Assembly: GCA_031285215.1 (NCBI GenBank)
Contig: JAITWQ010000238.1
Location: forward strand, 1 to 5,804
DNA length: 5,804 nt
Direction of reading: 5' to 3'
From: Syntrophobacterales bacterium
GTDB taxonomy: Bacteria > Desulfobacterota > Syntrophia > Syntrophales > JAAYKM01
In this document: one piece after another, positions 1 to 4,644 of the stretch
How the letters are laid out: each line of letters opens with the position of its first letter
Position numbering within the stretch: the stretch's first letter is position 1
Translations under genes and position numbers: made by a program
The notes under the pieces: model-generated
Told to the model about the DNA's origin: nothing
The model's database searches: none
Seen by the model: the letters and a program-made list of their open reading frames with translations, nothing else

Positions 1-422
1 AGAAAACCTTGTACGTACTCCCATTCATCAATGCTTCTCGGTAACTTGCGGCAGCTTTTGGAATATCGCTGAAATGGAAAACCAAGACACAAGGCATGAT
101 GCGGGCGTTCATAATTGTAAAAGGAACGATATTCATCAAATTCCCTTTGTGTATGCTCAAAATCTGCTATCTCTTGATATTTGAGCAGTTCCCTCAATAA
201 AGAACCATTGAACCGCTTCTTCCGTCTCCCCAGACGTTTTGTTCGGGGTACGAAAGGGTGTCCGGCTACGATCGCCCATGGATTCACCGCGCTGATAACG
301 TCCTATCCACTTGTCTCCTGTCGGACGGCCCGGCACAACGTGCTTTTGCTCTTCTCCTTTGATAATACGCGAAGAATAAACTCTTCTCTCTGTTCTTCCA
401 TGGTTTGGCCTTTCCACGGCAT
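1..422 (-). pseudogene. IS481-family transposase, frameshifted and internally deleted
   Basis: Three homologous blocks are visible on the minus strand. Block 1 starts at ATG 422-420 behind a good ribosome binding site (AAAGGAG). It reads MPWKGQTMEEQREEF, then LCR, the usual start of an IS481 helix-turn-helix domain, and stops soon after in that frame. Block 2, about 330-217, lies in another frame and reads RPTGDKWIGRYQRG then GDRSRTPFRTPNKT, which is the rest of the HTH and the linker. Block 3, about 215-1, returns to the first frame and reads RFNGSLLRELLKYQ, then YRSFYNYERPHHAL and SIDEWEYV, the end of the integrase core and the C-terminus. Roughly five codons are missing between blocks 1 and 2. 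Nearly the whole DDE core is missing between blocks 2 and 3, so the protein cannot be an active transposase. The gene runs to the window edge. Family recognition is from memory of conserved motifs. Confidence 0.85.
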
Positions 423-469
423 TGTAATCGCTCCTTTGCTTTTCAATGCCGTCATCTTATCGGAAAAAT

Positions 470-504
470 GTAAACCATCTCCCAGATACTTTCGTAAACT
501 ATCT
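470..504. repeat. Two direct repeats GTAAACnATCT inside the IS end
   Basis: GTAAACCATCT at 470-480 and GTAAACTATCT at 494-504 match at 10 of 11 positions, with a 24-nt start-to-start distance. They lie between the presumed IS end and the transposase start, where transposase-binding sites or a promoter would be expected. The function is inferred from position only. Confidence 0.5.
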
Positions 505-610
505 TGCCACGCTTAACATTCCAGTCGCCCGCAGACGCAAAAGTCATTACCCCTCGTTAGGAAACGAGAGGCAGTGCTGTAGCGTCACCGCCGGGACGGC
601 ACTTTATTAA

Positions 611-630
611 CCGCAGGTTTTAACCTGCGG
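611..630. repeat. Perfect 9-bp inverted repeat, 2-nt centre
   Basis: CCGCAGGTT (611-619) and AACCTGCGG (622-630) are exact reverse complements separated by TT. The stem is G+C-rich and symmetric. No T-tract follows on the plus strand, so it is not a clear intrinsic terminator. It could be an operator-like or REP-like element. Confidence 0.6.
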
Positions 631-699
631 ACGAAATCATACATGCCAAGTCCCGCATGGGACGACACTTCCCTGGTGCCGGCGAGTATGGTTTTGCAG

Positions 700-726
700 G
701 GGTGTTCGCAAAAACGGACGCCCTTT
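700..726 (+). terminator. Possible weak terminator hairpin upstream of the purU promoter
   Basis: GGGTGTTCG (700-708) can pair with CGGACGCCC (715-723) along nine positions when two G-U pairs are allowed, leaving a 6-nt A-rich loop. Only three T residues follow (724-726) before ACCATTATTT, so termination strength would be low. It would shield the purU promoter from readthrough from the left. Confidence 0.3.
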
Positions 727-740
727 ACCATTATTTATGC

Positions 741-770
741 TTGACCTGCCGGGCATTCCTTCTATATAGT
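741..770 (+). promoter_or_regulatory. Sigma70-like promoter for the purU operon
   Basis: TTGACC at 741-746 matches five of six bases of the -35 consensus. A -10 follows, either TATATA at 763-768 (16-nt spacer) or TATAGT at 765-770 (18-nt spacer). Either places the transcript start roughly 40 nt before the purU start codon. It is the only good promoter seen ahead of the five-gene run. No operator is recognised. Confidence 0.65.
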
Positions 771-817
771 TCTCTCCTCCGTCGTAATATGGCGATTCCT
801 CTTCCCAGGGTGAAAAG

Positions 818-1675
818 ATGAACAGTGTAAATGCCATTCTCCTCCTTTCCTGCCCCGATCAAAAGGGGCTTGTGGCGACCGTTTCCAATTTTGTGTTTCA
901 GCATAACGGAAATATCATTCATGCCGACCAGCATACATCGCAAACAACGGGGCTGTTCTTTATGCGCTTGGAATGGAATCTTGATCATTTCGATATTCCC
1001 CGGGAAGAAATTGGAGAGGTCATTAAACCGCTGGCGGAACAATTCGGCATGACATGGCATCTCCAGTTCAGCGACTATGTTCCCCGCATTGCCCTTTTTG
1101 TGTCCCGCCATGTCCACTGTTTTCACGATCTGATTCTGCGGAAGCGGATGGGGGAATTTAAGGCGGACATTCCCCTTGTGATCAGCAATCATCCGGAATT
1201 AATCCCCCTGATTGAGCATTTGGGAGTCCATTCGGAATATATTCCCATTACGCCGGAAACAAAATTGGCGCAGGAAGATAAGGAGTTGGCTTTACTGAAA
1301 GAATACCGCATTGATTTTGTTGTTTTAGCCCGTTACATGCAAATCCTGAGCGGAAAATTTGTTTCCGCCTATCCCCATCGTATTATCAATATCCACCATT
1401 CTTTTTTGCCCGCTTTTGCCGGCAGCAAGCCCTATCAGCAAGCCTATGACCGGGGAGTTAAAATTATCGGGGCGACCAGCCACTATGTGACGGAAATATT
1501 GGATGACGGTCCCATCATCGCCCAGGATGTGACGAAGATTAGTCACCGCGATTCCGTTGAAGATATTATGCTGAAAGGGAAAGATTTGGAACGCATTGTT
1601 TTAGCCCGGGCCGTTCGTTTGCACGCGGAAAACCGTATTCTGGTACATGGAAGCAAAACGGTAATTTTTGAATAA
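818..1675 (+). CDS. purU: Formyltetrahydrofolate deformylase PurU
   Basis: This cytoplasmic enzyme hydrolyses 10-formyl-THF to THF and formate, balancing the one-carbon pool and supplying formate. The protein has 285 residues, normal for the family (E. coli about 280). Residues 6-82 form an N-terminal ACT-type regulatory domain opening with SCPDQKGLVA. Residues 89-270 form the formyltransferase-fold catalytic domain. The block IINIHHSFLPAF holds the presumed catalytic N191 and H193, and LDDGPI holds D229. The N-to-D spacing of 38 matches the Asn-His-Asp triad of the GART fold. VVLARYMQIL (168-177) and PYQQAYDRGVKIIGAT (205-220) are further family blocks. The ATG at 818 is preceded by AGGGTG (807-812) at good distance. 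The stop overlaps the next start by one base (TAATG), indicating coupling to the cysteine-rich gene. Identification is from clear family motifs; substrate choice over PurN rests on the ACT domain. Confidence 0.95.
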   Translation: MNSVNAILLLSCPDQKGLVATVSNFVFQHNGNIIHADQHTSQTTGLFFMRLEWNLDHFDIPREEIGEVIKPLAEQFGMTWHLQFSDYVPRIALFVSRHVHCFHDLILRKRMGEFKADIPLVISNHPELIPLIEHLGVHSEYIPITPETKLAQEDKELALLKEYRIDFVVLARYMQILSGKFVSAYPHRIINIHHSFLPAFAGSKPYQQAYDRGVKIIGATSHYVTEILDDGPIIAQDVTKISHRDSVEDIMLKGKDLERIVLARAVRLHAENRILVHGSKTVIFE

Positions 1676-2496
1676 TGTCTGATAAATTCGTGCATTTATG
1701 TCAACCGGACGGGCAAAAGTCTTGCGGCGCGTGCTGCGGCTTGTATAACTATCAAAACAGTACGAGGGACGCCCTTGACGCTCGGCTCCAAACAAGGACT
1801 ATGTTATTTAAAGACATTGTTAAGAAAAAAGACGATCTTTCCTGTTATGCCGGTCAGGTGAAAGGCAGGGAGGATTTTGCGAAGCGATACGACGTGATCT
1901 ATTGCTGCGAATACCTGGGTTATTTGGATGCGTCTTGTGCAAAGGTGGGGTGTCTCCTTCATCCTCTCCAGAATGACGGCGAGGATATGCGCCATGTTTC
2001 GTTTTATGGTCAGGAACTCTGCGCCGGGCATTTTTGTCCCAGCTATCATTACCTTTCGCAGGAAGAAAGCCTCGCCCTTATCCGCATTTTGGATGATTGG
2101 TATCTTTATGGCTTATGTGTGACGGATATTGATTTGGTGAAGACGTGGTTTCGCCTGATTGCGGAGGCTGTTCATGAAATGCCTTCCCCGGAGAAATTTT
2201 CTCAGGGAATTTTAAGGGAAATCTCCCGGGATTTTTTCCGCCTGAAAATAAGCTGGCCCTATCGCTCTCATGACACGAACCGTCTGGGGAAGTATTATTT
2301 CGACGGCGCCCAGTATATGATCAAGGCCATTGATTATGCGGCTTTGGGGCGGGAAACGTCGCGGTTCAATGCTTTATTTCTGAGCCTGACCTCGGAATTT
2401 CGTGACCGCGCCGAAATAGAAGAGGCGGAAATTTTAATTCAGGGATATATTGACGCCTTTGCCGGTCATTATGAAGGCACTGCGGGTTACCTGTAG
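1675..2496 (+). CDS. Cysteine-rich CxxCC protein, YkgJ-like, function unknown
   Basis: This 273-residue soluble protein has no signal peptide or membrane segment. Twelve cysteines are present, eleven of them in the first 121 residues: C9, the CGACC cluster C17/C20/C21, C57, the pair C77/C78, C88, C93, C116 and C121, then C148. The CxxCC cluster followed by a later GCLLHP block (92-97) resembles the zinc/iron-chelating YkgJ-type domain, so metal or Fe-S binding is likely but unproven. Residues after about 150 are Cys-free, charged and apparently helical, with no domain I recognise. The start codon overlaps the purU stop by one base. No strong ribosome binding site sits ahead of it apart from the purU coding end, so translation probably depends on reinitiation. 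The gene stops exactly where the DUF4405-type gene starts. Its reaction and partners are unknown. Confidence 0.8.
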   Translation: MSDKFVHLCQPDGQKSCGACCGLYNYQNSTRDALDARLQTRTMLFKDIVKKKDDLSCYAGQVKGREDFAKRYDVIYCCEYLGYLDASCAKVGCLLHPLQNDGEDMRHVSFYGQELCAGHFCPSYHYLSQEESLALIRILDDWYLYGLCVTDIDLVKTWFRLIAEAVHEMPSPEKFSQGILREISRDFFRLKISWPYRSHDTNRLGKYYFDGAQYMIKAIDYAALGRETSRFNALFLSLTSEFRDRAEIEEAEILIQGYIDAFAGHYEGTAGYL

Positions 2497-2733
2497 ATGA
2501 AACCGGCCGGGAAAAACAAGCGTGCCATAGTTTCGCTGGCGCTTTTATTCAATTTTATTATGATGCCGGTCAGCGGGGTCATCGTCCATGTTGCACATGG
2601 GAAAGCAATTAGCCACACGTGGCTGCACCTGCATGTACTTTTTGCCGTTGCATTTACATTTGCGGGTATTTACCATGTGATTTTTAACTGGCGGACGTTG
2701 AAGTTTTATTTAACAGGCAAAAACAAAAATTAA
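2497..2733 (+). CDS. Small DUF4405-type two-helix membrane protein
   Basis: This is a 78-residue integral membrane protein with two predicted helices, about residues 10-31 and 46-64. The basic N-terminus (KPAGKNKRA) and basic C-terminus suggest both ends face the cytoplasm. Six histidines cluster at the helix ends: H31, H34, H40, H44, H46 and H60. The stretch SHTWLHLHVLF, then YHVIFNW, matches the H-x-W-x-x-x-H ... H-x-x-x-N-W pattern I associate with DUF4405, a family that resembles cytochrome b-type membrane subunits. Heme binding is therefore possible but is inference. The ATG follows the TAG of the previous gene with no gap and has only a weak ribosome binding site, so it should be made by coupled translation with the cysteine-rich protein. 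The length is that of a single DUF4405 unit, with nothing added. Confidence 0.75.
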   Translation: MKPAGKNKRAIVSLALLFNFIMMPVSGVIVHVAHGKAISHTWLHLHVLFAVAFTFAGIYHVIFNWRTLKFYLTGKNKN

Positions 2734-2752
2734 AAATGCCGGAGGGCGGTAA

Positions 2753-3289
2753 ATGAAACACGCCATAGACCACATGGGGAAAAAAATCCTTTTCTCCCGT
2801 GATGTTATTGACCGGCAGGTGAAGGCTTTGGCCTTGCGTATTTCGGAAGACTATCGGGAGCAGGACCTGATTGTTATCGGCGTTTTGAAAGGGGCATTCG
2901 TTTTTATGGCAGATCTAATCCGTTCCATGACGATACCATGCCAGATTGATTTTGTCCGCCTTACCAGCTATGGCTCCGCCTCAACCAGCCGGGGGGAAGT
3001 TACCCTGACGAAGGATATTGAAATACCTGTTGAAGGGCGGGATGTTTTGGTTGTAGAAGATATTATTGATACGGGCATTACCCTTGCTTACTTTGTTGAA
3101 AGCCTTAAAAGGCGGAATCCGCGAAGTATCAAAGTATGTGTCTTCCTTGACAAGCGCAGCAGGAGAAAAACAGCATTTGAAGCAGATTACGTGGGCTTTA
3201 CCATAGATGATGGATTTGTTGTGGGCTATGGGTTGGACTTTGACGAGCAGGCCCGATTTCTGCCCGATGTGTACCTTATCGAAACATAA
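2753..3289 (+). CDS. hpt: Hypoxanthine phosphoribosyltransferase
   Basis: This cytoplasmic purine-salvage enzyme joins hypoxanthine (and often guanine) to PRPP to give IMP or GMP plus pyrophosphate. The protein has 178 residues, the usual bacterial length. The PRPP-binding loop VLVVEDIIDTGIT (98-110) carries the ED-x-x-DTG signature, with E102/D103 and D106 to G108. VIGVLKGAFVFMADL (41-55) gives the LKG pyrophosphate-binding loop. The block SYGSASTSRGEV (72-83) forms the flexible catalytic loop. VDKRS-like FLDKRSRRK (131-139) and the C-terminal FVVGYGLDFDEQARFLPDV (155-173) supply the purine-binding lysine and D/F residues. The start at 2753 has a strong GGAGG (2741-2745). The gene follows the DUF4405-type gene by 19 nt and precedes the zinc-ribbon gene by 23 nt, so it is probably in the same transcript. 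The gene symbol is assigned on family; hprT is an equal synonym. Confidence 0.95.
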   Translation: MKHAIDHMGKKILFSRDVIDRQVKALALRISEDYREQDLIVIGVLKGAFVFMADLIRSMTIPCQIDFVRLTSYGSASTSRGEVTLTKDIEIPVEGRDVLVVEDIIDTGITLAYFVESLKRRNPRSIKVCVFLDKRSRRKTAFEADYVGFTIDDGFVVGYGLDFDEQARFLPDVYLIET

Positions 3290-3295
3290 AATATT

Positions 3296-3302
3296 GGGGG
3301 AG
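3296..3302 (+). promoter_or_regulatory. Ribosome binding site of the zinc-ribbon gene
   Basis: GGGGGAG ends ten bases before the ATG at 3313 and is the likely Shine-Dalgarno sequence. A second purine run, GAGGG (3306-3310), lies only two bases from the ATG, too close to be optimal. The N-terminal MIIQCQKC block supports this start because the zinc ribbon begins right there. Confidence 0.55.
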
Positions 3303-3312
3303 TGCGAGGGAT

Positions 3313-4173
3313 ATGATTATCCAATGTCAAAAGTGTTCCACGAAATTTCGGTTTGACGACAAACTCATGGATAAAGAGGGAGTGTGGGTGCGCTGCGGTC
3401 ATTGCAAGCATGAGTTTTTCCAGAAAAATCCTTTTTTAAAGGACGGAAATATGCCGAAACAACCCCATGATTCCCCCAAAACTTCAAAGAAGTCTGCGGA
3501 ACACGAATTGAATAAATCAGCTTCCCCGGATACATCCGATGAATTTGATGAAGAGATTTCCCCGGAAGATGCGGCACGCGCCAAAAAAACTGCCCGCAGT
3601 GGATCGGGCAAGTTGAGGATATTTTTGAAGATTTTTTTGCTTTTTATCTTAACCTGCCTTTTTGCGGCGGCATGTCTTTGGTCTTATATGCAGGTCAGCG
3701 GCATGAAAGTCCGGGACTTTGCCTCGGTTGTTCCTTACTTGGATAAAATCATTGCCGCAGAGGATACATCTGTTCTGAAACTGACCCAGATCAAAGTTGC
3801 CCATTTGAAGCAGCGGTATGTTAAAAATTGGATTTTAGGGGATGTTTTGGTAGTGGAAGGCACGGCCTGGAATAGTGCGTCCTTTCCCGTGGCGCGTATC
3901 AGGATTGTTGCCACGCTCCACGACGCCAATGATATGGAATTGGCCAGAAAAGAGGCCTTTGCGGGAAATATACTGACCCCTGTAGAATTAGCGACCCTGC
4001 CGGAAGAAGCCATGGCAAGGGAGCTTTCCCTGAGCCAGGGGCGGGATGTCACAAATGACCGTATCGAATCCCATGGAAATATTCCCTTCATGATCGTGTT
4101 TACGAAAAGCTATCCCGGAGCGGTAAAAACCAAGGTTTATGTTGCCGGTGCGGAAAAATTACTGACCAATTAA
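3313..4173 (+). CDS. MJ0042-type zinc-ribbon, single-pass membrane protein with DUF3426-like domain
   Basis: This 286-residue protein has three parts. Residues 1-36 are an N-terminal zinc ribbon of the MJ0042 type, with ligands C5, C8, C28 and C31 and the typical FRFDD and VRCGHCKHEF stretches. Residues 40-98 form a low-complexity, charged, proline/serine-rich linker containing an acidic patch (DEFDEEISPED). Residues 102-124 are one strongly hydrophobic helix preceded by basic residues, placing the ribbon in the cytoplasm and the rest outside. Residues about 155-283 look like the DUF3426 domain that follows such ribbons in many Proteobacteria/Desulfobacterota, with GTAWN (183-187) and FPVARIRIVATL (191-202) as its recognisable core. 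The role of the family is not established; a sensor or envelope-assembly role is only a guess. It is the last gene of the run started by purU, and no convincing terminator directly follows it. Confidence 0.85.
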   Translation: MIIQCQKCSTKFRFDDKLMDKEGVWVRCGHCKHEFFQKNPFLKDGNMPKQPHDSPKTSKKSAEHELNKSASPDTSDEFDEEISPEDAARAKKTARSGSGKLRIFLKIFLLFILTCLFAAACLWSYMQVSGMKVRDFASVVPYLDKIIAAEDTSVLKLTQIKVAHLKQRYVKNWILGDVLVVEGTAWNSASFPVARIRIVATLHDANDMELARKEAFAGNILTPVELATLPEEAMARELSLSQGRDVTNDRIESHGNIPFMIVFTKSYPGAVKTKVYVAGAEKLLTN

Positions 4174-4258
4174 ATATGGTGGAAATTGTACTATCATTAA
4201 TAAAATACAGAAGTTAAGCTCTTTCTCTTTCCTTTTTAATAATGTTGCCATAGTGCTT

Positions 4259-4287
4259 TTGGTGCAAAACCGTTACGTCTTTATTAT
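4259..4287 (+). promoter_or_regulatory. Possible promoter, TTGGTG-17-TATTAT
   Basis: TATTAT (4282-4287) matches five of six bases of the -10 consensus and sits 17 nt after TTGGTG (4259-4264), a weak -35. It would give a leader of about 350 nt for the acyl-CoA ligase. It overlaps the first copy of the TTGGTGCA repeat, which would suit a regulator binding over the -35. Weak -35 and A/T-rich context make this tentative. Confidence 0.3.
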
Positions 4288-4327
4288 GTGGCGCGGAAAC
4301 AAAAAATGCCTGAGAGCGGAAAAAAGT

Positions 4328-4367
4328 ATCGTGCAAAAACGTCTTTTTCTGCGGAGCGATTTTTTTT
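4328..4367 (+). terminator. Possible weak terminator with A/T stem and T8 tract
   Basis: ATCG (4328-4331) can pair with CGAT (4357-4360), and inside it AAAAA (4335-4339) can pair with TTTTT (4344-4348) around a CGTC loop. A run of eight T follows at 4360-4367. The layout is that of an intrinsic terminator for the upstream gene, but the stem is interrupted and poor in G+C. It lies about 155 nt after the zinc-ribbon gene. Confidence 0.3.
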
Positions 4368-4438
4368 GTTTGGCTTCTTAATCCTTTACAGATCGTAGAT
4401 AAAGCAGATTGAGAACCGTAAACAGACAGGACGAAGGC

Positions 4439-4490
4439 TTGGTGCAAATTCGTTCCCCGTGGAACGGAAGTAGCAATTTTTCTTGTTTTT
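4439..4490 (+). promoter_or_regulatory. Hairpin with flanking T-tracts in the leader of the acyl-CoA ligase
   Basis: CGTTCC (4451-4456) and GGAACG (4461-4466) form a perfect 6-bp stem with a CCGT loop. Outside it AAATT (4446-4450) can pair with AATTT (4475-4479) across an 8-nt internal bulge, then further T-rich sequence follows. It could act as a terminator/attenuator or simply be a structured leader. The spacing between stem and T-run is longer than in a standard terminator. Confidence 0.4.
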
Positions 4491-4567
4491 GGTGCAGGTG
4501 AGATAAAAGTACGGTTTTTTAACTACGTGTTTTTATTTGCAGAAAAAATAAACTTGGTGGGAATGTT

Positions 4568-4606
4568 ATGGCATGTATGTTGCTCAATGATGGAAAAGGT
4601 TCGTAA
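4568..4606 (+). CDS. Possible 12-residue upstream ORF (leader peptide)
   Basis: An ATG at 4568 with GGTGGG (4556-4561) at good distance opens a frame reading MACMLLNDGKGS and ends at TAA 4604-4606, 38 nt before the ligase start. It lies in a different frame from the ligase, so it is not an N-terminal extension. Its start region, GGAATGTTATGG (4560-4571), is repeated exactly at the ligase start (4637-4648). No run of regulatory codons is seen, so an attenuation role is unsupported; it could be a chance ORF or a duplicated start region. Confidence 0.3.
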   Translation: MACMLLNDGKGS

Positions 4607-4632
4607 AAGGTACCCATCTAAACCAGAAAAAA

Positions 4633-4640
4633 GGGAGGAA
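4633..4640 (+). promoter_or_regulatory. Strong ribosome binding site of the acyl-CoA ligase
   Basis: GGGAGGAA contains GGAGG at 4634-4638, six bases before the ATG at 4645. It fixes this ATG as the start and gives the N-terminus MVSQSPYDEPLL, in line with family proteins that open shortly before the first conserved FERACEKYPDHTAI block. Confidence 0.8.
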
Positions 4641-4644
4641 TGTT

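Larger units (their letters stand above)
1..518 (-). mobile_element. Remnant of an IS481-family insertion sequence (left part of window, one end missing)
   Basis: This stretch reads on the minus strand as an insertion sequence with a decayed IS481-type transposase. The upstream end is probably near 518: the minus strand there begins TGTTAAGCG, and TGT is a usual outer end for this family. Between that end and the transposase start lie two near-identical words, GTAAACCATCT (470-480) and GTAAACTATCT (494-504), repeated with a 24-nt period. They could be transposase-binding or promoter repeats. The other end of the element lies left of the window, so neither a matched inverted repeat nor a target duplication can be checked. 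Family assignment rests on the protein fragments; the exact boundary is inference. Confidence 0.7.
519..740. other. Gene-free spacer with clustered small inverted repeats
   Basis: I see no supported gene between the IS remnant and the purU promoter. The stretch holds several short stem-loops. One is CTCGTT/AACGAG (553-558 with 563-568). One is AGTGCTGT/ACGGCACT (573-580 with 596-603, one G-T pair). One is CCGCAGGTT/AACCTGCGG (611-619 with 622-630). One is GTCCC/GGGAC (650-654 with 659-663). The last is GGGTGTTCG/CGGACGCCC (700-708 with 715-723, two G-T pairs). Short overlapping open frames on both strands here have no recognisable protein features. Confidence 0.6.
4259..4496 (+). repeat. Three copies of TTGGTGCA in the leader
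   Basis: TTGGTGCA occurs on the plus strand at 4259-4266, 4439-4446 and 4489-4496. The first two continue as TTGGTGCAAA. Start-to-start distances are 180 and 50 nt. A related TCGTGCAAAA lies at 4329-4338. The copies may be binding sites for a regulator, but no helical phasing is obvious. Confidence 0.45.
4174..4644. other. Long A/T-rich intergenic leader ahead of the acyl-CoA ligase
   Basis: This 471-nt gap carries no protein gene that I can support. It contains three exact copies of TTGGTGCA, two hairpins near poly-T tracts, a possible promoter and a short upstream ORF, each listed separately. Long A and T runs are frequent, for example T8 at 4360-4367. A 77-codon open frame on the minus strand here (4214-4447) starts with TTG and has no recognisable feature, so it is not annotated. 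Confidence 0.6.

Noticed and set aside
181..516. Plus-strand 111-codon frame over the IS remnant
   Set aside because: It is the reverse shadow of the transposase remnant, which has clear IS481 motifs on the minus strand.
731..1192. 153-codon minus-strand frame overlapping purU
   Set aside because: It lies antisense to a clearly conserved PurU coding region and shows no domain of its own.
4261..4356. TPP-riboswitch-like words GGTGC, CTGAGA and GCGGAG in order
   Set aside because: The words occur at 4261-4265 (GGTGC), 4311-4316 (CTGAGA) and 4351-4356 (GCGGAG), but the diagnostic ACCTGAT stretch and the matching stems are missing.
4214..4447. 77-codon minus-strand open frame in the ligase leader
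   Set aside because: It starts with TTG, has no good ribosome binding site and no recognisable domain. The A/T-rich intergenic context makes a chance frame likely.
4441..4475. Cobalamin-riboswitch-like GGTGCAAATTC followed by a CCCGT stretch
   Set aside because: Only a short resemblance to the GGTG-x-AA-x-TCC portion is present; the rest of the B12-box architecture is absent.
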